Shown: piece after piece, positions 10,170-22,129 of the stretch
How the letters are laid out: the number at the start of each line of letters is the position of its first letter
Numbering within the stretch: position 1 is the first letter of the stretch
Assembly: GCA_034440615.1 (NCBI GenBank)
Contig: JAOTOM010005156.1
Span: 298,501-362,500 of the forward strand
Length of the DNA stretch: 64,000 nucleotides
Direction: 5' to 3'
Origin: Ashinkailepas kermadecensis
Lineage: Eukaryota > Arthropoda > Thecostraca > Neolepadidae
Translations under genes and position numbers: made by a program
The notes under the pieces: generated by a model
What the model was told of the DNA's origin: nothing
The model's database searches: none
The model's input: the letters and a program-made list of their open reading frames with translations, nothing else

Positions 10170-13100
10170 ATCTTCACACTGGCAGGGAACTAAAATATAG
10201 ATTGAGAATATCGGACGGGCCGTGAAAAGATGAGCTCGGTGAAGGTGGTGATAAGACTGCGTATGATACAGTCTTTGACGGTTCCCATAACCGCAATTCG
10301 GGGAATGGATTAGTTGGAGTCCAAATAGGTGGGTAGTTAGGTTCGAGACAGCGACTCGTCTGGTGTGAATTATGTTTCACAATTTTCAGCAGGTACGATA
10401 ATATCTACGAGAGGGAACACTCAACGCTTGGAAACGGAATTGTTGACGGAGCAGAACGACTATGCATTCTTTATCGCCGTCTTGAGTTGTTCGAGAGCTC
10501 CATGTTTAATGACAAGAAGGATTTTGGAATATTGAAGCTCGGGTGCGTGGTTTCCATTGTGGGTGGGCGTTTCGCAGTGCTCTCCTTGTTTGTGCAATAT
10601 GTGTGTCTGGAAGTGCAGATCTAATATACGTTGGTAAACGCGAGTTGAAGATTTTGAATGCGTGGTACACAAGAAGTTCTTGAATGTTCCGTCGTGTGGA
10701 TACAAAGGTCCATCCAAATTATTCCCGTAATTTGTTAGTTGGTGTTTTGGAAGGGATACCGTCAATTCTTCTCGGCGTCAGATTTTGAAGGCGCCGAAGT
10801 CGCAGAGTACCTATCTTCACCGTCGTGCTCCAGTCTATAATTGTATCGGAGTACTCGAAGTATGGTTGTATGTAAGTGGCGTGCAATTGTTGTTGGTCTA
10901 GTGACATGACGTGCAATCGGGAAAACAGGACCGATAGTTTATAAACTCGCTAAATTACTTAATTTGCAAGTACGTGGAAACGGAGGTCTTTGACGAAGTT
11001 AATCAAAGATGTTGACGACCTTTTGCCGAAATTTAGTGATTGCCAAAGGTAAGCTTCGATTTTTTCCACAGTTGTCTGGCAAAAATGTTAATTGAATTGT
11101 TCGGGAACCGTTCTTTTTCTCCAATCCATCATCTATGATTTTGCCGAAGTCAGAGGGTGCTAGTGAGTGTGAGGTCAATTTTACACTTGTGGAGAAGTCT
11201 GTCATGCCAAATATTGTCAAAATATGTTGAAATATCAAGGAAAATAGCTGTGAGGTAGTATCCTGAGTAAAGTGGTTTGTAGAGATTGTGGATCAGGTAT
11301 ACAATCTGAATCTGTTCGTCGTGGTTCGGGCCATAACCGCTTTGCTGTGTGATAAATTAGTGCTCGGTAGGTGGTTGTAGATGCGCTTAGAAACTGTTTC
11401 AACAACCTGGACATACAACTTGAAGAGTGATATTGTACGATTGCTGGTAGGATCAAATGGTGAACCTTTGAACCTTTCATAATCTTTGTGTTTGAATGTA
11501 TTATGTGCTCTTTTCCATGAGCTGGGAAATATGCCTTCCTGCAGGGACTTGTCAAACGATTGTGTCATGGTTTCAAAATGAGGACACCAGACAGTCTTCG
11601 TACTTTAAGATAGAAGTTGGCCAGGACCAGCTGATATGTTAAGAATAAAGAACATTAACTGGTGTAGGAATTCTCATTCGAGGACAGCAATAGGGTACGG
11701 AGTAGGTACCGGTTGTGTTTGCTGTGTTGTCGGCGGTTCAGGTGTCCCAGGAAGTTCAGGTCGAGCTTGTGAAGCCAACTGGTTGTTCAGGGAACTGTCC
11801 CTTGGTGACCACGTACCGTCTCGCCGCCGGATCGGAGGAGTGGTTGTATCGTTGTTCAGTAGAGTAACTGTCCCCTGGTCACCACGTACCGTCTCGCCGA
11901 TGGATCGGAGGAGTGGTTGTATCGTTTTTCAGTAGAGTAACTGTCCCCTGGTCACCACGTACCGTCTCGCCGATGGATCGGAGGAGTGGTTGTATCGTTG
12001 TTCAGTAGAGTGACTGTCCCCTGGTCACCACGTACCGTCTCGCCGATGGATCGGAGGAGTGGTTGTATCGTTTTTCAGTAGAGTAACTGTCCCCTGGTCA
12101 CCACGTACCGTCTCGCCGATGGATCGGAGGAGTGGTTGTATCGTTGTTCAGTAGAGTGACTGTCCCCTGGTCACCACGTACCGTCTCGCCGATGGATCGG
12201 AGGAGTGGTTGTATCGTTGTTCAGTAGAGTAACTGTCCCCTGGTCACCACGTACCGTCTCGCCGATGGATCGGAGGAGTGGTTGTATCGTTGTTCAGTAG
12301 AGTAACTGTCCCCTGGTCACCACGTACCGTCTCGCCGCCGGATCGGAGGAGTGGTTGTATCGTTGTTCAGTAGAGTAACTGTCCCCTGGTCACCACGTAC
12401 CGTCTCGCCGATGGATCGGAGGAGTGGTTGTATCGTTGTTCAGTAGAGTAACTCCCCTGGTCACCACGTACCGTCTCGCCGCCGGATCAGATGTGTGGTT
12501 GTATCGCATGTGGTTGTTCATTAGAGTATCTTTCTCTTGGTCATCAGATATCTGTGCATTGATGGTATCGCTTTGTCCTGCGTTCGTCCTGTGGCGGCTT
12601 ACGGATAAATCGTTGGAATTTGTGTGGGCTTTGCTTGTTTTCAATTAATTTTCTGAGATCAGTTTGGAGGTGTCCTCAATAATTCATTTGTATTAGTTCC
12701 TACGTTACATTGCTGATTCCAGCTGCACCAATATATGTCAGAGTTTATTACCTTAGTTCGTTTAAACAGTCTATAGCGTTATTTAATTATTTTTGAATGA
12801 TTATTTTCGATTCTCTTGTAACCCAATGTATGTCTCATGTTTGTTGTCGCAGTTGGAGTTACGGCTTGTACCGCGGTAAGAATTGCGTGAGAAAATTCAT
12901 GTGTCGCAGTATGAATGCTTTCTTCAAGTAGATAGCAAGGGGACGCCTACAAGTACTTGGGTGAAAAGGTCACAATTAATTTTACTGTAGTCCCGTAATG
13001 TTGCGTCCTTATCTTGGGATAATTCTTTTTCAGGGTGGTGAGTATTAGAAAAATGGTCCTGGTGTGAAAATGAGGAGTGTGTGCCAGATTCGTATGCAAT

Positions 13101-14040
13101 ACAATTGTTGTTTGCTGTACGGTGACACAAATTGGCACGCTCGTCAGTAACTGCGGTCCACAAGTTGATTAAAGGCCGAGTGTGTCAGCAGGGTCAAAAG
13201 TCTGTGGTCGAAGAGCGTGGTGCCGCTACATATAGGGTAGTGGGCTGTGCGTTCTAAGTAAATGCTACCAATGTTGAAATCATCGACTAGCAAAAGCAAT
13301 GCTGGTTAATACGTGCTGATCAAACGGACACTTTTGAACATATTGCCTGTAAAATTGTCCTATTGGTTTGCTCTGGGATTTGAGGGCAGATACATAGAAC
13401 GCACGCGGAATACGTCCAGTTGTATTGCACACTGGATCGATTCTTGTTCGTCGCTAGTTCCAGTTGTTGCAGTCGAATAATTGGGAGTGCTTTGTTGGTA
13501 TGTGTTTCCCGCTGCATCTGGTGCGAGGGCAAATGAGAGGCGCATGGAGGTTTTCAATGTGATGCAAGCTGGGGTGAACACAGTCATATAATTTAGCTTC
13601 TGTTAGTGCACGTATTTGTATGACATTGGCTTCAATGAAGTGGCGGACTTCGTCCAGCTTGCTCGCTGCAATCATACTGTCTACGTTGACAGGTGCAATT
13701 TGGAGTCGTTGCAAGTGATTGTGCGGATCGAGATTTTGTTCGCCACCTATAAGTATGAGAAGTGTTTTGATATTTTGTCAATCTGTTCAAGAGTGCCGAT
13801 GAGGAATGTGTTGTTTGGTACAGGATTTGTGCGGAACACGCAGCTGTGCTATGCCCGGTTTGGCTGCTTCGAATGGGGAGTGCTCGTCTTGTTTGGGCTG
13901 ATAGGCGGCACCATCCTTGCGCTAGCAACTGGCGAGGTACCCCAATAGCGAACACTTGGATATTACATGAAATGAAAGCTTTATTCGTGCTCGGTGGCAC
14001 GGTAGGCGCGACCACCAGTTCAAAAACGAACATACCATCC
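10170..14040 (-). mobile_element. Decayed non-LTR retrotransposon with endonuclease and RT remnants
   Basis: From right to left on the minus strand: an endonuclease-like start (LQIAPVNVDSMIAASKLDEV at about 13705, with LTEAKL replacing the catalytic LTETKL). Then degraded linker sequence near 12924-13163. Then RT N-terminal motifs (SLQEGIFPSSWKRAH near 11545, SPFDPTSNRTISLFKLYVQV near 11470, close to the usual NYRPISLL..L.K), and an RT thumb remnant (YIQPYFEYSDTIIDWSTT near 10870, LRRLQNLTPRRI). Stops and frame changes are frequent. A 73-bp satellite at 11790-12490 splits the linker. The clade is uncertain (CR1-like is a guess). It lies inside HEATR5 intron 6. Confidence 0.65.
11790..12490. 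repeat. 73-bp minisatellite, about 9 copies
   Basis: Period 73 bp measured from successive ACGTACCGTCTCGCC cores (11811, 11884, 11957, 12030, 12103 and onward). Units also share GATCGGAGGAGTGGTTGTAT. The copies differ by few substitutions; the last one has a 3-bp deletion. It sits between RT and endonuclease remnants of the surrounding retroelement. Confidence 0.9.
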
Positions 14041-14520
14041 AGCGGTGCTCCAGAGGGCGACAGTCAGCGACATGAATGTATCGCATTATATGGCATGGAC
14101 GAGGTGATCACCTCTGTTCGTTTCTCGTAATGCCACACACCATCTGATGCTACAAACGAGACATTTCATGCCGACCGCCGCTTGCTATTGTCACAGCTGA
14201 AGTCAATGTCAGGACTTTACATCGATAGCCTCCCATGCAACAAACACACAATGTGCACCAAGTGCAATACACAACATCTGTCAAGCAAATAGCAAAGGGA
14301 ATGGTGGCAACGCAATTGAACTAGTGGCACATGATATTTACATATGCTGTGACATGAGTGATCAATTCGCCGTATGCAAAGAGAAAGCGGCCTGACGGCG
14401 AACATGCAGGAAAATACTCATTAAAGGACCCGTAGTGTGACAAAATATACCTTGTCTCGCCGTCTTAACCCATGCAAACGGGCAATGTAGCAAAGTCGCA
14501 TTCATAACGTTGGCATGATA
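14041..14520. other. Intron 6 sequence, no gene seen
   Basis: Unremarkable sequence without recognisable coding or repeat structure, between the retroelement remnant and a 60-bp array. Confidence 0.5.
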
Positions 14521-14745
14521 AGCCGTGGCGGGCAGTGGCAGTTCCCGAGGAAGAGAGCAGAGTCTACCCAATCCGAGGTAAGCCGTGGCGGGCAGTGGCA
14601 GTTCCCGAGGAGAGAGCAGAGTCTACCCAATGCGAGGTAAGCCGTGGCGTACCAGTTCCCGAGGAGAGAGCAGAGTCTACCCAATGCGAGGTAAGCCGTG
14701 GCGTGGCAGTTCCCGAGGAGAGAATAGAGTCTACCCAATGCGAGG
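14521..14745. repeat. About 60-bp minisatellite, four copies, 155 bp downstream of exon 6
   Basis: Four copies of a unit with GTTCCCGAGGAGAGAGCAGA and CTACCCAATGCGAGGTAAG. The two left copies have an extra GGGCAGTGGC block, so length varies (roughly 55-61 bp). Each unit contains GAGGTAAG, which looks like a donor on the plus (antisense) strand. Confidence 0.85.
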
Positions 14746-14904
14746 TAATTTACACCATTTATTTGAGATAATAATCACCAGTTACGCGCAAGAGCCGTAC
14801 AGTTGGTTGACACCATTCACGGTGACAGACACATTACAGCAACGCTGGAGGTTGAAAATGGTGACAACATTACACCACGCCAAAACTCAAAACAGCCAAC
14901 TCAC

Positions 14905-15065
14905 GTGTGTGATGCCGACGCGGACCTGGCGACTGACGGCCGGCACACCCTTGATCATGTCGCCGGTGCCCTTGAGGAAGCCACTGCCGCCGCGCAGGAA
15001 GCCAGTCGTCAGGATAGCCAGAGCCTCGTCCAACGAGGTGAGACGGCCGCCGGGCCGAGCGGAGC
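14905..15065 (-). CDS. HEATR5: HEATR5 exon 6
   Basis: 161 nt, phase 1 in and phase 0 out. It encodes SARPGGRLTSLDEALAILTT, then GFLRGGSGFLKGTGDMIKGV and PAVSRQVRVGITH. GFLRGG.GFLK..G.M.K....V.R.VRVG.T is one of the most conserved blocks of HEATR5 proteins. The acceptor is TGGGGCCAG before 15065 and the donor is ACACAC|GTGAGT after 14905. A 60-bp minisatellite starts 150 bp downstream and a SINE with clean target-site duplications sits 155 bp upstream of the acceptor. Confidence 0.92.
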
Positions 15066-15219
15066 CTGGCCCCATGGCGAACATCAGACACCACAAATAC
15101 CCGACACTCGGCCTCGACACCAGACCACCGACTCTCGGTGGCCAATACGCTACACCACATGAACAGCAGGGATACTGACATGGAGAAACGTCAAACGCCC
15201 AGCATCAGGGCAGCACAAC

Positions 15220-15234
15220 ATTTGTGGCTATAGG
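15220..15234. repeat. Target-site duplication, left copy
   Basis: The 15-bp sequence ATTTGTGGCTATAGG is repeated exactly at 15393-15407. The pair flanks the SINE at 15235-15392 and marks it as an insertion made by target-primed retroposition. Confidence 0.9.
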
Positions 15235-15392
15235 TTGGTTACTGGTTTTACGACACGTCGACCGTTGAGTCATGTAGCGTCGCCAATCTCTCACGCCGAT
15301 TGGTCGCGGGCGAAGAGTAGCGAAAGGTGAGACTCGAACCCACAACCTTTCGTTTGTGAGACGAGCATCTTACCCCTAGACCACTCGTCCCC
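15235..15392 (-). mobile_element. tRNA-derived SINE with perfect 15-bp target-site duplications
   Basis: The minus-strand head (from 15392) reads like a tRNA: GGGGACGAGTGGTCTAGGGG, box A TGGTCTAGGGG, an anticodon arm with loop CTCACAA (CAC, valine-like), and T-arm box B GGTTCGAGTCT with a paired GTGGG/CTCAC stem. The 3' acceptor half is missing (CTTTCGC follows instead of CGTCCCC), so it is not a tRNA gene. A body of about 85 bp follows with ACCAATCGGCGTGAGAGATT and ends GTCGTAAAACCAGTAACC. The body recurs at 48618-48780. No poly(A) tail. It lies in HEATR5 intron 5. Confidence 0.85.
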
Positions 15393-15407
15393 ATTTGTGG
15401 CTATAGG
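15393..15407. repeat. Target-site duplication, right copy
   Basis: Exact copy of the 15 bp at 15220-15234, directly abutting the first base of the tRNA-like head. Confidence 0.9.
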
Positions 15408-15607
15408 AAAACATGTCTTAGGTCATACTGAAATACCACATTTCAGACCAGAGAACCGGCAGACTTCCCACACACAAAACAAATCGGCTAGAGGAACACC
15501 CGGCTCCAGGCATCGCCTGGTGGCGTGGCGAATAGTACCAGCATACTGCGCTGAACTGCAGTGGTCATGTCAATCACGCTCCGCTGAGTACAGCGAATCA
15601 CATCGGC

Positions 15608-17652
15608 AGGCTGCCCGGCTCAGTCAGGTGAGATAAGGGTACACAGGCTGAGCCCAGCACAGTCAGGTGAGATAAGGGTACACAGGCTGAGCCCTGCACA
15701 GTCAGGTGAGATAAGGGTACACAGGCTGAGCCCAGCACAGTCAGGTGAGATAAGGGTACACAGGCTGAGCCCTGCTCAGTCAGGTGAGATAAGGGTACAC
15801 AGGCTGAACCCTGCACAGTCAGGTGAGATAAGGGTACACAGGCTGAACCCTGCACAGTCAGGTGAGATAAGGGTACACAGGCTGAACCCTGCACAGTCAG
15901 GTGAGATAAGGGTACACAGGCTGAACCCTGCACAGTCAGGTGAGATAAGGGTACACAGGCTGAACCCTGCACAGTCAGGTGAGCTAAGGGTACACAGGCT
16001 GAGCCCTGCTCAGTCAGGTGAGATAAGGGTACACAGGCTGAACCCTGCACAGTCAGGTGAGATAAGGGTACACAGGCTGAACCCTGCACAGTCAGGTGAG
16101 ATAAGGGTACACAGGCTGAACCCTGCACAGTCAGGTGAGATAAGGGTACACAGGCTGAGCCCTGCTCAGTCAGGTGAGATAAGGGTACACAGGCTGAACC
16201 CTGCACAGTCAGGTGAGATAAGGGTACACAGGCTGAGCCCAGCACAGTCAGGTGAGATAAGGGTACACAGGCTGAACCCTGCACAGTCAGGTGAGATAAG
16301 GGTACACAGGCTGAACCCTGCACAGTCAGGTGAGATAAGGGTACACAGGCTGAACCCTGCACAGTCAGGTGAGATAAGGGTACACAGGCTGAGCCCAGCA
16401 CAGTCAGGTGAGATAAGGGTACACAGGCTGAGCCCTGCTCAGTCAGGTGAGATAAGGGTACACAGGCTGAACCCTGCACAGTCAGGTGAGATAAGGGTAC
16501 ACAGGCTGAACCCTGCACAGTCAGGTGAGATAAGGGTACACAGGCTGAACCCTGCACAGTCAGGTGAGATAAGGGTACACAGGCTGAACCCTGCACAGTC
16601 AGGTGAGATAAGGGTACACAGGCTGAACCCTGCTCAGTCGGGTGAGATAAGGGTACACAGGCTGAGCCCTGCACAGTCAGGTGAGATAAGGGTACACAGG
16701 CTGAACCCTGCTCAGTCAGGTGAGATAAGGGTACACAGGCTGAGCTCTGCACAGTCAGGTGAGATAAGGGTACACAGGCTGAACCCTGCTCAGTCGGGTG
16801 AGATAAGGGTACACAGGCTGAGCCCTACACAGTCAGGTGAGATAAGGGTACACAGGCTGAACCCTGCTCAGTCGGGTGAGATAAGGGTACACAGGCTGAG
16901 CTCTGCACAGTCAGGTGAGATAAGGGTACACAGGCTGAACCCTGCTCAGTCGGGTGAGATAAGGGTACACAGGCTGAGCCCTGCACAGTCAGGTGAGATA
17001 AGGGTACACAGGCTGAGCCCTGCACAGTCAGGTGAGATAAGGGTACACAGGCTGAGCCCTGCACAGTCAGGTGAGATAAGGGTACACAGGCTGAACCATG
17101 CTCAGTCAGGTGAGATAAGGGTACACAGGCTGAGCCCTGCACAGTCAGGTGAGATAAGGGTACACAGGCTGAGCCCTGCACAGTCAGGTGAGATAAGGGT
17201 ACACAGGCTGAGCCCTGCTCAGTCAGGTGAGATAAGGGTACACAGGCTGAGCCCTGCTCAGTCAGGTGCGATAAGGGTACACAGGCTGAGCCCTGCACAG
17301 TCAGGTGAGATAAGGGTACACAGGCTGAACCCTGCACAGTCAGGTGAGATAAGGGTACACAGGCTGAACCCTGCACAGTCAGGTGAGATAAGGGTACACA
17401 GGCTGAACCCTGCACAGTCAGGTGAGATAAGGGTACACAGACTGGCCGGCTCAGTCAGGTGAGATAAGGGTACACAGGCTGAACCCAGCACAGTCAGGTG
17501 AGATAAGGGTACACAGGCTGAGCCCAGCACAGTCAGGTGAGATAAGGGTACACAGGCTGAACCCTGCACAGTCAGGTGAGATAAGGGTACACAGACTGGC
17601 TGGCTCAGTCAGGTGAGATAAGAGTACACGGACTGTCAGGCTCAGTCAGCCG
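15608..17652. repeat. 39-bp minisatellite, about 52 copies
   Basis: The unit contains CAGTCAGGTGAGATAAGGGT followed by ACACAGGCTGA and a short variable GCCCTGCA segment. The period of 39 bp is a multiple of three, so minus-strand frames of 384 and 196 codons stay open with a 13-residue repeat (GSACVPLSHLTVQ). I take these as by-products, not genes. On the plus strand each unit carries CAGGTGAGA, a good splice-donor match antisense to HEATR5. Variants (CTGCACAG, CTGCTCAG, CAGCACAG) are interspersed, suggesting local turnover. Confidence 0.95.
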
Positions 17653-17660
17653 AACCCATT

Positions 17661-20133
17661 CGGCTGACACGTGCCATGGTGGCCGGCCAGCGCCATGGTG
17701 GCCGGCCAGCGGTGGTCGTCTGACCGTCTCAGCCGACCACAGCCATTGTCCGACACGTGCCATGGTGGCCGGCCAGCGGTGGTCGGCTGACACGTGCCAT
17801 GGTGACCGGCCAGCGGTGGTCGTCTGACCGTCTCAGCCAACCACAGCCATTGTCTGACACGTGCCATGGTGGCCGGCCAGCGGTGGTCGTCTGACCGTCT
17901 CAGCCGACCACAGCCATTGTCCGACACGTGCCATGGTGGCCGGCCAGCGGTGGTCGTCTGACCGTCTCAGCCGACCACAGCCATTGTCCGACACGTGCCA
18001 TGGTGGCCGGCCAGCGGTGGTCGTCTGACCGTCTCAGCCGACCACAGCCATTGTCTGACACGTGCCATGGTGGCCGGCCAGCGGTGGTCGTCTGACCGTC
18101 TCAGCCGACCACAGCCATTGTCCGACACGTGCCATGGTGGCCGGCCGGCGGTGGTCGTCTGGCCGTCTCAGCCGACCACAGCCATTGTCCGACACGTGCC
18201 ATGGTGGCCGGCCAGCGGTGGCCGTCTGGCCGTCTCAGCCGACCACAGCCATTGTCCGACACGTGCCATGGTGACCGGCCAGCGGTGGTCGTCTGGCCGT
18301 CTCAGCCGACCACAGCCATTGTCCGACACGTGCCATGGTGGCCGGCCAGCGGTGGTCGTCTGACCGTCTCAGCCGACCACAGCCATTGTCCGACACGTGC
18401 CATGGTGGCCGGTCAGCGGTGGTCGTCTGGCCGTCTCAGCCGACCACAGCCATTGTCCGACACGTGCCATGGTGGCCGGCCAGCGGTGGTAGTCTGACCG
18501 TCTCAGCCGACCACGGCCATTGTCCGACACGTGCCATGGTGGCCGGCCAGCGGTGGTCGTCTGGCCGTCTCAGCCGACCACAGCCATTGTCCGACACGTG
18601 CCACGGTGGCCGGCCAGCGGTGGCCGTCTGACCGTCTCAGCCGACCACAGCCATTGTCCGACACGTGCCATGGTGGCCGGCCAGCGGTGGTCGTCTGGCC
18701 GTCTCAGCCGACCACAGCCATTGTCCGACACGTGCCATGGTGGCCGGCCAGCGGTGGTCGTCTGGCCGTCTCAGACGACCACAGCCATTGTCCGACACGT
18801 GCCATGGTGGCCGGCCAGCGGTGGTCGTCTGGCCGTCTCAGACGACCACAGCCATTGTCCGACACGTGCCACGGTGGCCGGCCAGCGGTGGCCGTCTGGC
18901 CGTCTCAGACGACCACAGCCATTGTCTGACACGTGCCATGGTGGCCGGCCAGCGGTGGTCGTCTGACCGTCTCAGCCAACCACAGCCATTGTCCGACACG
19001 TGCCATGGTGGCCGGCCAGCGATGGTCGTCTGGCCGTCTCAGCCGACCACAGCCATTGTCCGACACGTGCCATGGTGGCCGGCCAGCGGTGGTCGTCTGA
19101 CCGTCTCAGCCGACCACAGCCATTGTCTGACACGTGCCATGGTGGCCGGCCAGCGGTGGTCGTCTGACCGTCTCAGCCGACCACAGCCATTGTCCGACAC
19201 GTGCCATGGTGGCCGGCCAGCGGTGGTCGTCTGACCGTCTCAGCCGACCACAGCCATTGTCCGACACGTGCCATGGTGGCCGGCCAGCGGTGGTCGTCTG
19301 ACCGTCTCAGCCGACCACAGCCATTGTCCGACACGTGCCATGGTGGCCGGCCAGCGGTGGTCGTCTGGCCGTCTCAGCCGACCACAGCCATTGTCCGACA
19401 CGTGCCATGGTGGCCGGCCAGCGGTGGCCGTCTGGCCGTCTCAGCCGACCACAGCCATTGTCCGACACGTGCCACGGTGGCCGGCCAGCGGTGGTCGTCT
19501 GACCGTCTCAGCCGACCACAGCCATTGTCTGACACGTGCCATGGTGGCCGGCCAGCGGTGGCCGTCTGGCCGTCTCAGCCGACCACAGCCATTGTCCGAC
19601 ACGTGCCATGGTGGCCGGCCAGCGGTGGTCGTCTGGCCGTCTCAGCCGACCACAGCCATTGTCCGACACGTGCCATGGTGGCCGGCCAGCGGTGGTCGTC
19701 TGACCGTCTCAGCCGACCACAGCCATTGTCCGACACGTGCCATGGTGGCCGGCCAGCGGTGGTCGTCTGACCGTCTCAGCCGACCACAGCCATTGTCCGA
19801 CACGTGCCATGGTGGCCGGCCAGCGGTGGTCGTCTGGCCGTCTCAGCCGACCACAGCCATTGTCCGACACGTGCCATGGTGGCCGGCCAGCGGTGGTCGT
19901 CTGACCGTCTCAGCCGACCACAGCCATTGTCCGACACGTGCCATGGTGGCCGGCCAGCGGTGGTCGTCTGACCGTCTCAGCCGACCACAGCCATTGTCCG
20001 ACACGTGCCATGGTGGCCGGCCAGCGGTGGTCGTCTGGCCGTCTCAGCCGACCACAGCCATTGTCCGACACGTGCCATGGTGGCCGGCCAGCGGTGGCCG
20101 TCTGACCGTCTCAGCCGACCACGGCCACTGCGG
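17661..20133. repeat. 67-bp minisatellite, about 37 copies
   Basis: The unit begins CACGTGCCATGGTGGCCGGC and continues with CAGCGGTGGTCGTCTGACCG, then TCTCAGCCGACCACAGCCAT. It starts within 10 bp of the end of the 39-bp array. Each copy carries CACGTG (palindromic E-box), CCATGG and GGCCGGCC. 67 is not divisible by three, and plus-strand frames stay open through three units before repeating, which yields many overlapping spurious ORFs. Confidence 0.95.
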
Positions 20134-20448
20134 CGCGGTCGGCGGTCAGTGGGCCGGCCAGTCCGTGGGTAGCACAAGGTCAACCAACAGTCAGCCGCGG
20201 GACAAATGCAAGCGAGCACGAGATTAACCCGATGTGAGACCGAACTTGGAAGGGTGCAGCTCGACGCAACGTGCCGGTCGGGGAGCCGAGTATATCCGAG
20301 GCCAGGGTGAGTGCAACCCTAGGCAAGGTGCGACACAGGCCGCGGTAAAGACAAGGCCACTCCAAGATCAAGTAAAGGTCAGGCCGAGCTCCAGCCGAAA
20401 GTTGGCTGAAGTTGGTATGTAATCTGGCCGAAGTTTGGTCCCGGTCAT
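20134..20448. other. Unique intron 5 spacer between arrays
   Basis: About 315 bp of GC-rich sequence between the 67-bp array and a microsatellite. No gene or repeat recognised. Confidence 0.5.
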
Positions 20449-20953
<505 letters not shown>

Positions 20954-21165
20954 GGGCAGGATACAGGATGCATCACCGGAGAGCGAGGGTACAGGCCACA
21001 TTATGGGAAGGTGAGAGTGCAGTACGCAGCATACAGAAGCGAGCGGTGCTGGGCTAGCAGTGAGCAGTTCTGGGCTGCTGGTGAACGATGTTGGGCTGCC
21101 AGTGAGCGGTGCCGGGCTGCCAGTAAGCGTTGCCCAGCTGCCAGTAAGCGGTGATGAGCCACACG
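20954..21165. repeat. Flank plus about five degenerate 21-bp units, paralog of the 35.8-36.2 kb locus
   Basis: Contains GGTGAGAGTGCAGTACGCAG, identical to 35804 onward, followed by GTGAGC(A/G)GT-type 21-bp units ending in TGGGCTGCC. The same order is seen at 35790-36235, where the 21-bp unit is expanded to about 18 copies. Confidence 0.8.
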
Positions 21166-22129
21166 GAAGTTGTGACAATGCCACGATGTCGTCAGTCCAA
21201 GGTCAAGGTCAGGATCAGGGCGGAGTTAGATTCAGGTCAGGGTAAGGTCAGAAAGAGGTGGGGCCGACGTCATCACCATAACGCCACTGATCGGCCAGTC
21301 AGTGCACCACCCGAGTATTAACCCAAGTCACAATGTCCCGATTAGCCCAATGCCATGGCATTGGCGCAGCCAGAGGTCAGCGCGAAATCAGCTGACAGTC
21401 GCCTCCAGGTCAGTCTAAGGCCACCCAGTGGCCGTCCAGACTGAGTACGACGGAACAAACGAGTGCTCGGGCGAACCTCATCGGTCCACTCCGCCACCGG
21501 GACCGTGTAATTCTGCGCCGATGAGACGTTCGTCTCGGCAGTGGGCGGCGGCGGCCCGGTGTGACAGCCTTCCCTCCGCAGCCGCTCTATTATGTCTCTC
21601 CATCACTCTGCGCGACAGCACTCTCCGAAAATGGCAACGGAGGCTGGGTTGTTCCGGAAAAGCTGAATTCAATGATTTCCTTCATCACTTTATCAACCAA
21701 ATTACGTTACTGATGAAACCAAAAAGACTGCATCACTTCCCTTTATAAACGAGCTCACACAACCTGACTAACACAATACTGGACGCGTTCGGGGCACCGA
21801 AACGGTACACACGAGCGCACTCAATCTGACAATACCGGACGCGTCGAGGAAATCGAAACAGTGTGATCCCGCATAACCGATGCCGCTGACTTGATAAGGA
21901 ACAATGAAGGAACAATGAACAATTAAGCGAAAAATGAAATTGCGCGACGGCGCTACTGCAGGTATATTCTGACCCGACCGGGAGTACCGCTGGCTTTCCT
22001 CGCCAATACGATGCTCGGCTCCTGGATCTGGGGGTGGGGAGCGGGTCGACATTGCCCACGGCACTGCGATGTGTCGGCACTGCGATGTCGCCAGCAGCTG
22101 TACCACTGCCGCGCCCGGCCCAGCCCGGC
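21166..22129. other. Intron 5 sequence, no gene seen
   Basis: Unique sequence with scattered open frames and no recognised domain. Confidence 0.5.

Noticed and set aside
15325..15392. tRNA-Val(CAC) gene on the minus strand
   Set aside because: D, anticodon and T arms look convincing, but the acceptor stem does not pair (GGGGACG against CTTTCGC) and the segment lies inside an insertion with target-site duplications and a SINE body.
15598..17415. 384- and 196-residue repeat proteins on the minus strand
   Set aside because: They exist only because the 39-bp unit is a multiple of three; no start context, domain or flanking coding sequence.
17995..20227. Family of overlapping 120-320 residue plus-strand proteins
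   Set aside because: All three frames of the same 67-bp array are open; overlapping frames in tandem DNA are not evidence of genes.
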